NCBI GenBank assembly: GCA_024734555.1
Contig: JANPWX010000208.1
Location: 61,483-125,482 of the forward strand
Origin: Trochalopteron elliotii
Lineage: Eukaryota > Chordata > Aves > Passeriformes > Leiothrichidae
Length of the DNA stretch: 64,000 nucleotides
Direction: 5' to 3'
The notes under the pieces were generated by a model, which saw only the letters and a program-made list of their open reading frames with translations, did no database searches and was not told the DNA's origin. Position 1 is the first letter of the stretch. Every line of letters begins with the position of its first letter. Shown one piece after another: positions 46,045 to 56,715 of the stretch. A program made the position numbers and the translations under genes.

Positions 46045-46272
46045 ATAAGGTTTAGTTTGGATATGATGGAAAGTTTCCTCACTGGAGGGGTGATCAGGCT
46101 CTGGAAAAGGCTGCCCAGGGCAGTGGTGGAGTCAACATCTCTGGAGATGTTAAAAAATGCATAAGTGTGGCCCTTGGGGACATGGTTCTGTGGTGCCCTT
46201 GGCAGTGCTGGGGGAATGGTTGGATTTGATGATCTGAGAGGGCTTTTCCACCTTTTATGTTGGATCTGTTGA
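46045..46272 (+). mobile_element. CR1 LINE, 3' fragment
   Basis: GTTTAGTTTGGATATGATGG, TTCCTCACTGGAGGGGTGAT, the GCTGCCCAGGGCAGTGGTG block, GGGGACATGGTTCTGTGG and GGTTGGATTTGATGATCTG, ending in CTTTTCCACCTTTTATG. It belongs to the TCTTTTCCAACCT-ending subfamily and is fairly diverged. Confidence 0.9.
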
Positions 46273-46516
46273 ATTCCTGGGGCTGGGAGCTCACAGATCC
46301 TCCTGTGATGGTCCTGGTGCTCCTCTTTTTGAGGACTCATTTGACAGACACAGACTCTGCTCTGCCAGCAAAGCCAAGCCAGGCTATTGCACCAGTTTAC
46401 CAGTATTTCTGCATGTATTTATACATTTATAGATTTGTACAAAATTTTCCACTCAGACCCCTTTGTCCCGGTCCCCTTTGGAAACACAATCTTCTTGATA
46501 ATTCCTCTTACACTAT

Positions 46517-47293
46517 TGTCTTGGTTTGCAAAGACAGGTGTCTGCCAGGGATAGCTGGAGCTTCCCTTGGAATGGAGAATGCAAACCCCCTCCCTCCAAA
46601 TTATTGTAATTTTGTAATTAACGGGCTTTCAGTCAAAGATATGGGAATAGAAATAACATTTATTAGGAATATTCAAGATACAAATGTAGCAGTACACACA
46701 CAAAAAAAAAAAAAAACCCAAGCAAACAAAAAAAGAAAAAAAAGATCCTAGAAACACTGACAGAATCAGAATATGAGACCTGACCCCCTGTGGGTCAGGG
46801 TGTTGGTGTCAGCCCAACCCAGCCCTCCTGCAGTGACAGATGTGGTTCTGTTGGAGCAAAGATCCTGTCCAAGGGTGGAGCTTTCCTCTGAAGGTCCAGT
46901 GGTGCTGAGCTGGGTCTGGGCTCCCTCTGGCAATCCAGTGCACACAGGCTGTGCTGGTGTTCCAAATGCCAGCTTTGATCCAGGTGGGAATGCTGGGCTC
47001 CTCCCCTGGGTGGGATGATGGAATTGTCTCAGCCCTGCAGTGAGCCTGGATGGCCCATGGACAGCAGAGATCCCCTGGAGGGAGGGTGGGTCCTGGAAGG
47101 GATAAAGAAACGCTTCTCCACCTGGTTTTAACAGCAGATATCCCCCCAGAGTGATGAGGGACAGGTCCTGGAAGGGACAAAGAACACGGCCCCACCTGGT
47201 TTAACAGCTGCCCATTGACACCTCCCCACCAGGTTTCAGCAGATGATCACAGAATACACACCCTGGTTACAACCTGCATTGCTACCCAGGACA
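46517..47293 (-). mobile_element. LTR of an avian ERV, about 777 bp
   Basis: The left boundary TGTCTTGGTTTGCAAAGAC and the sequence after it match a common songbird LTR type that I recognise. The right boundary, CCCAGGACA, is less sure. TTTATT at 46659-46664 is the complement of AATAAA, giving - orientation. An A-rich stretch is at 46700-46745. A unit with GTCCTGGAAGGGA...CACCTGGTTTTAACAGC is present twice (about 47091-47135 and 47164-47209). No clean target-site duplication or internal region was found, so it is a solo or truncated LTR. Confidence 0.75.
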
Positions 47294-47303
47294 GCTACTA
47301 ATG

Positions 47304-47349
47304 TCCTTATTTCATTCTTTCACCAGTCCTTATTGCATTCTTCCACCAG
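47304..47349 (+). repeat. Tandem duplication, 2 x 23 bp
   Basis: TCCTTATTTCATTCTTTCACCAG-type unit at 47304-47326, repeated at 47327-47349 with few mismatches, next to the LTR's right end. Confidence 0.9.
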
Positions 47350-47659
47350 CAATGTCCCTGTTATCTCAGAGCAGTCAGCACCAGAGGGTCAGGGTGACCA
47401 GACATGATGTCCTCACTTCTGTTCTTGCCTTGAGAGGAACAGAAGTGTTTATCTTTTTATGTCTCCCACAGCTTCCACTGTTCCAGGGCCAGAAGGTCAG
47501 AGGCATTACCCAGCTCAGCTTCTGCAGCTCTCTGGTCCTCCACACCTCATCAGGGCTGGCTGTGGCTGGCGAGCTGCTGAGGAGTCACTCTTGAGGAAAG
47601 ATGTTTTATTTCATGTCCACCAGCACATTATTTCCAATATTTCTCAACTTTATTTCCAT

Positions 47660-47745
47660 AGAACCACAGAATGATTTGGGTTAGAAGAGACCATAAAAAA
47701 CATCTCATTCCACCCCCTGCCATGGACACTTTCCACTAGAGGAAG
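47660..47745 (-). mobile_element. CR1 LINE, short 3' fragment (antisense)
   Basis: ACCACAGAATGATTTGGGTT, AGAAGAGACCATAAAAAACA and CCCCTGCCATGGACAC, the complement of a CR1 3' end. Confidence 0.85.
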
Positions 47746-48073
47746 TTTTTCTATTTGGGCATCTTTTTGGAATTAAAAATCAGTGCTGTTGGGGAAAAGC
47801 AAGGAGAGTCTGACAGTGAGGATTAGAAATGGACACGGGTGAGCAGTGAGAGCCCAAGGTAAGGACAGGCAGGGGAAAATGACGTTTCTATTTGCAGGGT
47901 CTGTCTGAAGCTAATGGAACAAGGAGGAGGAAACACATTGTTTTTCTGCTCTGCAGGAGTTTGAATGTTAAATAAAGCGAGGCACTGAAACCCTCCTGCC
48001 AAAGCCTCAAGTGTTGGTGTTCTCAGGCACTTCTGTGTGTGTCTGAGAGCATCACGGGGGTTTGGAGCACAGA

Positions 48074-48242
48074 CCATGGAGTCCCAGACTGGTTTGGGTT
48101 GGGAGGGACCTTAAAGCTCATCTCATCCCCCCCCTGCCATGGACAGAGCACTTCTCACCAGCCCAGGCTGCTCCAAGCCTTATCCCACATGGAGCATTCC
48201 CTGAGCTGTCTCTGTTTTGTGCTGGCCTCCAAACTCTCCTTT
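48074..48242 (-). mobile_element. CR1 LINE, 3' fragment (antisense)
   Basis: AGTCCCAGACTGGTTTGGGT, GGAGGGACCTTAAAGCTCAT and CCCTGCCATGGACAGAG, then CAGGCTGCTCCAAGCC. It decays past 48240. Confidence 0.88.
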
Positions 48243-48245
48243 CCT

Positions 48246-48572
48246 TGCTCAGAAATCAATCCTGAGAGATGCTCAGTCCCCCAGGCATCCCCCAGCATGG
48301 GCTGAGCCCTCGTGGTGCATTTTTTCTCTCTTACTGCAATACTCAGCACCCCAATTCTCTGAGCCTTTTTTTCTTGCCTTTATTTTCACTGCAAAGACAC
48401 AATAGGTGTGTAAAGGTAAGAGGCAGTGGAGGGGAGGTGAAGCTTTCAGGAGTCCTGGGGATAGAACAGAGCAGTTTATCCTTCCTGGCTTATTAGTTCA
48501 GGATTTTGCTGCCTCTTTGACAAAAGAAAGTCCAGCTTGTCACTGGTTTCCCTCTGATGATTCTGGGGTTTT
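48246..48572. other. Unique sequence, no gene recognised
   Basis: Nothing recognised. Confidence 0.5.
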
Positions 48573-48643
48573 GTGGGAAAAGCCAATCTTTTCTTTGGTG
48601 GGAAAAAGCCAATCTTTTCTTTAGTGAAAAGCCAGCTTTTCAG
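48573..48643 (+). repeat. Tandem repeat, about 25 bp x 3
   Basis: GTGGGAAAAGCCAATCTTTT unit, repeated with one inserted A, then a shorter diverged third copy. Confidence 0.9.
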
Positions 48644-49755
48644 TCAAAGCCTGGTTTTCAGTAGAAAATGGTTGGCAATTGATCATCCCAAAGGAAAACC
48701 TGCCTCTGCAGCTCCCTGTCACCACGGCTCGAGCACAGGAGAAGCAGCAGCTGCCCTTTCATGCTCCCTCAGCAGCTCCAGCAGGATCTGTGGGCTCCAG
48801 GCAGGCACATCCAGCATGATCCATGGCTTTGGACAAGGGATGTCCAGCTGCAATAACCTGGGTGCTGCTCAGAGGGGTCTCTGCTGCCAGAGGGGATTGG
48901 CTTTGGGCTGGGCGGGGTGGGAAGCTCTAATTATTTGTCAGATAAGACTCCCACCTTCTCTGCTCACTGCTTTAGTTAGGCTGTCCACAAGCTGGGATTA
49001 AAGACTTTGCATTATTGGCTGAAGATAAATAAAGATGGTTTAACATGATTTCAGCAAGGAACCTTCAACAGCATCTGTTATCCTGCCCCAAATGCTGCGT
49101 GTGAGTTGAACCCCTGACCCTGAGGCAGTGAGTTAGTGCTTGGAGATGTCTCCTGGACATTTTTCTGAGTGCTGGAGACGATAGCCCTGAACCTGACTGC
49201 TGGGGATGCTTTCTCTGTGTCTGGCTTAATCAGTTTGATAGACTGTCTATCATTTATTTTTATTTATTTGCATTTAGGAGAGGGGGGATTTGTTGCTTGG
49301 GCTCTGTCAAAGAGCTGTGGGCAGTGGCAGAAAACAGCATCTGGCTTGACCCTCACAGGCTTAGGGCAGCCTAAAATAGACCAGGGGGTGTTTGGTACAA
49401 AATGGGGGGCTGAGGAACAGCAATAAGGGGAGGGGTCTTTCCTGTCTCAGCCCAAGCACTTCTGGGTGTTAATGGGGATCATGCAAAGCAGGAAATTTCA
49501 TCTGCTTTTAGTGGGGTTTCTGGAGAACGATTCTGCAGATTCTGCAGGGACAAAGCCCAGGTGATCATCCCCTGGGAGCTGAGGCTTGGAAAACTCCTCT
49601 CACCTGAGATTTGGAAGTAGTTGTTTCATCTGGAGTGAAACCAACCCTCCAGCTGCAGGCAGAGCACCCTCAGCTGTGATGGTCCTGCAGTGGGAGGGTG
49701 GCCTGGGATGGGATTTATGCTGCTGTGTCCAAAAGGCTGCTGTTCATATAAAGAC
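48644..49755. other. Unique sequence, no gene recognised
   Basis: AT-rich microsatellite-like ATTTATTTTTATTTATTTG at about 49252-49270; otherwise nothing recognised. Confidence 0.5.
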
Positions 49756-49992
49756 TGGAGTAGGCTGAGGCTGGATACTGGAAATAAATTGTTCCCTGTG
49801 AGGGTGGGCAGGCCCTGGCACAGGGTGCCCAGAGAAGCTGTGGCTGCCCCTGGATCCCTGGGAGTGTCCAAGGCCAGGCTGGATGGAGCTTGGAGAAACC
49901 TGAGATAGTGGAAGGTGTCCCTGCCCGTGGCAGGGGGTGGAAAAAAATGACCTTTAAGGTCCCTTCCTGCAGAAGCTTTGATATGATTCTTT
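49756..49992 (+). mobile_element. CR1 LINE, 3' fragment
   Basis: GGAAATAAATTGTTCCCTGT, GAGGGTGGGCAGGCCCTGGC, the GTGTCCAAGGCCAGGCTGG block, AGTGGAAGGTGTCCCTGCCC and TTTAAGGTCCCTTCCTG. It is of the same close subfamily as 30920, 31960 and 59745. Confidence 0.92.
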
Positions 49993-51009
49993 ACTGGATT
50001 TCTAGACCAGGATACTCCCAAATGGTTAAGCTGAAGTGGAGTGAAGTTCTGTTTTTCTTTCTGTCAGTGATTTGCAGGCCACAGTCAGGGCAAGAGGAGA
50101 AAAGCCTTGCCTGTACCACAGCAATAACAACTGGGAACAAGTGTCTGCTGATGTTCATCGTGTTACTGTGCTCCTTAAAATACATATGCCTTGAAGTCTG
50201 CCAGGCGTTTTGTTCTACAAAGCATATGGTTTAACAGCTAAAATGATTTCTGACCTGGAGACCTGAACTGACAACTTTGGAGACAAACAAAAACCAGGAT
50301 GCCTCCATCTGTCAGGGCTGGTTCATGTCCATGCTGCTTACTGACATTTATGTGTGTGCATCAGGAAACTGCTTCAGTGCCCCTTCCCCTCCCCTCCCCA
50401 GGAGCTGCTCACTGTCCACCCTCATGTTCCTGCCTTGGTGCTCCAGTTCTCCCCCAGGCCCTGGCCACGACCTCTGCTTGGAAAGGCTTTGCCAACCCTG
50501 TTTCTTTAGCAGTTCCCTGCTCAGGCAGTGCCTTGGTTGCTGGGTTCAGTCTGAAGCTTTGAGCAGGGTCTTTCCTCGACCTTTCCGTGCTCAGGAGCTT
50601 GTCACAAGTCAGCTTAGCTCCATCCCCACCCTGATGCCAGAGAGTAATTCAGGGATGTCATCCTAATGGCAAAATCTTCTGGGAGACAAAGCTTTGGGTG
50701 CTGGCCCTTGTGCTCTGCCTCCATTTCAGTTTGTCACTTGTGTGTTTCTATAGCTGAGATCCCCTCTCAGCTTCCTGGTTTTGATAGGGCTCTGTGGCCA
50801 TTGTGTACTTGTAGAGTGAATATTCTAAAAATTTCCTGAAATACCCCCTGCAATGTCCCAGCCCTTGCAGAGGTGCTTGCTGGATTAATGACTGGTGTCA
50901 CTGTTGAGTGCAGGGGCTCAGTGATGGTTTAGAAAGTCACCTCCTTCAGACCAGTGATCCATCAGCCTTGGCACAGTCACTGCAGCCAGGCCAGGGCTGT
51001 GGAAGGGAG
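49993..51009. other. Unique sequence, no gene recognised
   Basis: No repeat or exon recognised. Confidence 0.5.
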
Positions 51010-51462
51010 CAGTAGTGCCGAAAATTAGTGTTCTGTCACTCCACGCCCTTGTCCAGAGTCTCTCTCCATCTTTCTTTTTGGCTCCTTCAGGCTCTGCAAG
51101 GCCACAATTCACTCACCCCAAAGCTTCTCCTCTCCAGGTGAGCACCCCCAGCTTTCCCAGCCTTTCCTCCCAGCAGAGCTGCTCCATCCCTCTGCCCATC
51201 CTGGTGCCTCCAGCAGCTCCAGGTCCTTCCTGTGCTGGGAGCCCTGAGCTGGAGGCAGCTCTGCAGGTGGGGTCTCACCTGAGAGGGGCAGAGGGGCAGA
51301 ATCCCCCCCTCCCCTGCTGCCCACACTGGGGGATCAGCCCAGCACAGGGGGGCTCTGGGCCAGGGCCTGTCCAGCTCTCACCCACCAGCACCACAAGGAG
51401 CTTCTCCCAGAGCTGCTCTCCATCCCTTCCTTCCCAGCCTGGAGGGATTTGTAGCTGGGGAT
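51010..51462 (-). mobile_element. CR1 LINE, 3'-truncated copy (antisense)
   Basis: On the - strand this repeats the + copy at about 15640-16050 almost base for base over roughly 375 bases, including CCCTCTCAGGTGAGACCCC and GGAAGGACCTGGAGCTGC. It ends about 300 bases before the usual CR1 3' terminus, near 51010. LINE insertions normally lose their 5' end, not their 3' end, so a deletion or later rearrangement is implied. Confidence 0.92.
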
Positions 51463-51649
51463 GGTCAGTGAGGGGTGGGTGCCACCAGCTCTGTGAGGCT
51501 CTGGGTGATGAACTTTTCCTCTGTTTGCCTTCTGGAATAAACTTTCTTTCTCCTTTCCTCACTGTTCTCTCGACATCCCCGTCGCCCTGTGCACATCCGG
51601 GGTAGAACAGCTGAGGGGGATTATTTCTGCTCTCACCAGCAAATCCATC
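51463..51649. other. Unclassified segment with polyadenylation-like signal
   Basis: GGAATAAACTTTCTTTCTCC at about 51534-51553 and the pyrimidine-rich sequence after it look like an LTR R/U5 or a 3' UTR end. Neither can be confirmed. Confidence 0.25.
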
Positions 51650-52010
51650 CACATGTAGTTATTTAAAGCTGAAACTAAAAAGCCAAGCAGTGTCTGAGAA
51701 CAGAAGCTCTGCTAAGAAGTTTTTAAGCAAACATTATTAGATATGACCTCTTATTTATGAGCAGCTTTGCAAAGGGAAGTCTGTTACCCTCTCACTGCCT
51801 CAGCAGAAGACCTATTTTCCCAGCCACAATATCCCCGCCAGCAATCAGTCTGATTGGAGTTTAGGATGATGCAGTAAATATACCAAAGCTGAATTTAAAC
51901 AGCAGAGAAGCAAATAATAATAACTTGAGGCCTTTGGCCATAAAAATGCAGATGTTTACCTTGAGTGTTGACTCAAACCATTTCAATTTTGTGCCAAATG
52001 AGGCTTGAAA
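51650..52010. other. AT-rich unique block, possible conserved noncoding element
   Basis: Repeat-free, with AACATTATTAGATATGACC and AAATAATAATAACTTG. CAATCAG-T-CTGATTG at 51842-51856 is a perfect palindrome with a one-base centre. No frame or repeat explains the block. Confidence 0.3.
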
Positions 52011-52339
52011 TGTATCACCCCGTGTTCAGTGTCCATCCAATAAAAATGGCCTTAAATATTGCACCTTCCTGCTGGCAGTGCTGCAGAAGTGGAGCTACTC
52101 TCTCTTGGTCAGGGCCCCCTGGAAGCAAGGCAATAATGATGGGGTTTGTTTGTTTATTTAGGGATCTCAGAGCAAACTGTGAATATTCACTGATGTTGTG
52201 GAGGCTTTTTGCATTCACCTGGGCTGCACTGCAAGGTAAAGCATTGTCTCCCTGCTCTGACATCTCCAAACCTGCAATTCCAGGTGGAAGGAGCAGGATA
52301 TGGTGCAGGAGGAGCACGGGTAGGTAAAGGAAAGCAGCC

Positions 52340-52640
52340 AAAATCTTTATCTCTGCACTTTACTGAGCTTCCTGATTCATTAGCAGGCCTGATTATCCAG
52401 TTCCGTGGCTGTAATCCCTAATTAAACACCACTGCTGACAGCGTGTTTGTGCCAAGCTGAACATAAGTGGCCTCTTCTCAATAAATGTGTAAGTCTGATC
52501 TCTGTACTGTTAACAGAAAAATGAGAGCCCGAAGTTCTTGGAGAGGTAATTGCCAGAGGGACTTGCTCTTATTTTACCCCTTAAATGCAGAGTCGATGAC
52601 CATTAATGTTCAATATCCTTTAAATTGTAATTCCTGGAGT
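52340..52640. other. AT-rich block with homeodomain-like motifs
   Basis: GATTCATTAGCAGG, CCTGATTATCC, TGTAATCCC and CTAATTAAACACC lie within about 65 bases (52371-52432), combining OTX-type TAATCC/GATTA and TAATTA cores. Enhancer function is inferred from motif density only. Confidence 0.3.
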
Positions 52641-54299
52641 GAAAAGCTTGTTTGGAGAATGGAGGGGAGGCCTCTGTGTGTGCCCATCAGGCAGTGAGGT
52701 GGTGATGAATCCATCTGGAGGAGAGGCCAGGAGCTGGAGGTGCTGTCACTTATTTTCAGCTCTGGTTTCCCTGCAGGATGCTCAGGCAGGTGCTGATTCC
52801 TGAACTGCACTGAGATGTTCTGTTGTCCTGAGAGTGGGTTAAAGATGTTTGATGCTGTTTGAATTCCTGTTCCATTTTGGGGTCTGTGTTAGGGTGGTCC
52901 ACGCAGCAAAACTATTTAGGGGAAGAAATGAGGGGATGTGGTATGGGTGGGGTGATTTTTGGACATTACATCATTTTATTGCTTTGGCAGCAGACAGCTT
53001 TGAAATGGGTGAGGCAGGACCTCACCAGCTCTGGGAGGCTTTGGACCTGGTTGCAGGAGCTCAGGTGATGCCACCTCACCCCCATGTCCATACAGGAATT
53101 TTTCTAACCTCTCCTACCACATTGCCTAAAACAAGACCAGCTTCTTTACAGACAGGACAGAGGGAAAACTGATTTGCAGCTGGTGTGGGGATGTTTATGT
53201 ATGACATAGGACTAAAACTCTGCTGCCTTTTTGCTTCCAAAAGGTGGGATTAGCCCGAAAGCTCTTGGCCATAACTTTTGAGCCCATGGTTTAGAGAGGC
53301 TGAAGGATGGGGGTGCAGGTGTGGGTCAAAGCTGCATCCAGCTGGAGTGGTGCTTGGGAAGCACTCAGGGAGCACAGCTCTCCCTGCCTGCCCAGACCTG
53401 CTGCTTCCCTTGTGCTTTGCAGCCCTTGTCTCTCCAGTACCTGCTGCCTTTCCCTCCTTGTGAAGCTGTGCTCACCCCGGGCAGGAGCAGAGCCCTGTGG
53501 GCTGGGTGGGGAAGGGCTTTGCAGAGCAGACAGAGGGAGTTCCTCCCCCTTTGCTGTGACCCCGCTCCTCCTCCTGCCCAGCCCGGGGCCGTGGTTCAGC
53601 TGCAGAGGCTGCAGCAGATGGAGAGGCTGCCTGGGGCTGGAGGCACTGCTATAAATTCCCTGTGCCCTCAGAGCTGGCTGCCACACAGGGAATGTCTCCT
53701 TCTGGCACTCCAGGTCCAGCCTTTTGCTGTGTCCATGGAAAAACCCAGCTTTGGGGTCAGGGGATGCTCTGGGTTTGCAGCCTGGTCCCAAATGGGCTGG
53801 AGAAGGACCAGTACCTGAGGCTGTGCCCCCCCCCAAATCCAGACAGATGCTGTGAGGTGAGATCCCCCTCCCTGCTGGCATTTCCCATGGGGTGGCCTTC
53901 TTTAAAGGAGCCACGTGAGCAATATCAATCCTCCCCCCATCACCACCTTATCTTTTATGCTTTATTTTCCCTGAGCAGATGTGAGGATCGTGCTTTTGTC
54001 AGCTTTCCTCCCGCTCCAAAAAGGGAAGAAGAATTTGAAAAGAATATTAAATTCAGGAAAGGTGCACAGAAGGGATGGGAGCAAGTTTTCCTATCTCACA
54101 TCAGAGCCTCATGTCCCACATTCCCCTCCTCGAGGCGGATCCTTTGCCTTGATTTCTTTACCTTTTTCTTTTCTTCTGTCATGACTCCTGGAATAATTAG
54201 TTACTAGCAACTGTGTGTGTGTAGTTTTAAAGGCAACTTTTATATCAGCAGCATGGGTTCCTTTGCCACAGCTCTGCAGTGCCTCATTCCCTTGAAGAT
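52641..54299. other. Unique sequence, no gene recognised
   Basis: The 207-codon - strand frame at 53291-53914 overlaps open + frames and has no recognisable domain; not called coding. Confidence 0.5.
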
Positions 54300-54500
54300 A
54301 TGCAATCAGCACTTCTCCTGAACCCACTGATATACTTGGCCATCACTTAAATATCATTACAGGAAAGATTTCGACGAGATCACTGCACGTTAGACTTTAA
54401 AGTTTGACTTTAAAAGAATGTCTGGGCTTTGCTAAAAGGCATTAGTAATGGGATTCTCTATCTTTGAGCTTAATTTATTCTGAAGAGAAAAAAGGCCATT
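54300..54500. other. AT-rich unique block, possible conserved noncoding element
   Basis: Repeat-free, with GACTTTAAA at 54393-54401 repeated at about 54406, plus GGCATTAGTAATGGG and GCTTAATTTATTC. A candidate element only. Confidence 0.3.
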
Positions 54501-55934
54501 ATCTTAAATCTTTTTTTCCCCTTTTCCTCCTCGTACAAAAAAGAAGAAAGGGAAAAGCAGCCTCTGAAGTCCAGCACTTATGGCAAGCCCATTGTTTAAT
54601 TACTTGCTCTTTTCATCCTTTGGAGGGAGGGGAGCTTGGGGGGAGGTGGCAGCCAGCAGTGTTTTGGCGTCATGGCTCCTGTTGCTCCACAAACAATGCC
54701 AGGCTTGGGGTGAGTTTTTAACTCACCCTTCTCTCGACCTGCTTTGCTCCAGGATTAGTGAGTTATGGGTTTATTTTCCACGAAAAGAAGCAGAGTCATT
54801 CCTGTTATGCAGTGTTGTGAGTGAGCCTTGACTAAGCCAGGACAGGCAGAAAATCTGGGATTTCTCAGTGTTGGCCAACAACTGCAGGCTGGGAACCTTC
54901 CTCTAAGGCAGTTTGTGACAGATAGAGCCTCCTTTGCTGAGCTGTCATTAGCTATGCCAAAGAACAGACCAGGAGAGAGTCCATGGATGTGTTTTATGTG
55001 TGGACACTGCTGGGAGCAGCTCTTGGCTTCTGGAGGATTTGATTTCCATCAATACCATCAGAGCAGACAGAGTCTACAAACCTCCTGTTATTAGTGCTCA
55101 GCCAGCCTTGAAATTTTTGGTGCATCCCAAGCCTGCGTTGTGCTCATGCATTAAAATTGAGCAAAAAGCCTTGTCTTGGGTTTCATTCCACCTGAGGATA
55201 GGTTTAGCCTTGGGTTACAGCACACAGAACTCTTAGATTAGGCCAGAAACAGAACCCAAACAACCCAAAACCCAAATAGCTTTCAGCAGCAGAAGTATTT
55301 TTTTAGCAAAACTGAGGAGAGAAACCCAGGGAAAGATTAAATTCCAATTTTTCCAATTCAGAGCCAAATGCAGTTCCCTGGAGCAGGGAGCTGGGAGCCT
55401 CCATTCACATCAGTGCTCTGAACTTGGAATGTGTGTGGGGCTGGAGCAGGGAAGAGCAGAGCCTTTGCCCTGGGGCCGTGGGAGCTGTATTGATTCCAGC
55501 TGTCCTGCACTTGGGCTGTGACTCTCCCATCTCACTGGAGCTGGTTTGTGCTCTCTGGGCCCTCCTGGCTACAGGCAGGACTCCATCCCTCGGAGCTGTA
55601 GCTGCTGGAGCCAGAGTTATCTGACAAGCTCAGGATCAATTATGCATTAGAGACCTGGTAATGATGAGAATTAAATGAGCTTTTGCTGAAGTGTGCTGTG
55701 CTTCTGTTCACCTTCACATGGAAGCTGCTCTGAAGAGCACCAACATCTGCACAAGTAATCCATCTTCTGGCAAGCTCACTGATCCCCTGTTTACAGATGG
55801 GAGGGCTCTCCTGCTGCCTCTCCTGGGACAGGGAGAGAGGGATGTGGTGGTTTTTCCATGCCTGGGACATCCACATCAGCACTGAATCACAGTTCTGGGG
55901 CCGTGGATGCAGCAAGGTTGTTAAATGTCTTTAC
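54501..55934. other. Unique sequence, no gene recognised
   Basis: Nothing recognised; an AT-rich patch near 55630-55690 contains TTATGCATTAG and GAATTAAATGAGC. Confidence 0.5.
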
Positions 55935-56045
55935 ACTCTTCCCTCCCTCCTGGCTTTGAGACAGTTTCTCATCATGGAAATACTGGGAGAGCTGGGAGAG
56001 CCTGGAGAGGTGAAGGCTCTGGGGAGAGCTCAGAGCCCCTTCCAG
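55935..56045 (+). mobile_element. CR1 LINE, internal fragment
   Basis: CATCATGGAAATACTGGGAG, GAGCTGGGAGAGCCTGGAG and GAGAGCTCAGAGCCCC align with the 5' part of the CR1 at 59745. The similarity starts about 40 bases earlier, at ACTCTTCCCTCCCTCCTG, in both places. Confidence 0.7.
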
Positions 56046-56280
56046 GGTCCAGGGCTCAGCCTCCATCCAGGAGGTCAGGGCTTTGCCATGGAGCAGTGTG
56101 GAACATCTGCCTGGCCACCTATGGCTGCTCCAGCTGCTCACAGGTGTGTCTGGAGGGAGTTGCCAGCTTTTGGCAAAGGTGCAAAAAGGGTTTTTCTGCT
56201 GCACCACTGCCTCCACAGCCCAGGAACCAGTCTGGATGGTTTGAGCACCTTTTGTGCTGATATTTGTCTGTTGTTCCTTG

Positions 56281-56715
56281 AGAGAATCCCAGAATCTTTG
56301 AGGCTGGAAAAGACCTTCCAGATCATTGAGTCCAACCTGTGGCTGATCCTGATTTTGTCACTCAGCCCAGAGCACTGAATGCCACATCCAGGCCTTCCTT
56401 GGACACCTCCAGGGATGGGCACTCCAAACCTCCCTGGGGCAGCCCCTGCCAATGTCTGATGACTCCTTGAGTGAAGAAATTCCTCCTGATCTCAAGCCTG
56501 AACCTTCCCTGGCACATCTTGAGGCTGTTCCTTCTCCTCCTGTCCCTGTTCCCTGGGAGCAGAGCCCGACCCCCACCCTGGCTGTCCCCTCCTGTCAGAG
56601 CCACAAGGTCCCCCCTGAGCCTCCTTTTCTCCAGGCTGAGCCTTCCCAGCTCCCTCAGCTGCTCCTTTGCATAGGACTGACTCTCCAGACCCTTCCCCAA
56701 TTTCACTGCCTGTTT
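56281..56715 (-). mobile_element. CR1 LINE, 0.43 kb copy (antisense)
   Basis: AGAATCCCAGAATCTTTGAG, AAAAGACCTTCCAGATCATT, TGCCACATCCAGGCCTTCC, CACCTCCAGGGATGGGCAC, then GGCACATCTTGAGGCTGTTC and CCTCCTTTTCTCCAGGCTG, in the order of the complement of a CR1 3' end. Good length and few gaps. Confidence 0.93.

Noticed and set aside
46517..47293. Full provirus with paired LTRs
   Set aside because: Only one LTR was found and no gag, pol or env-like internal region on either side.
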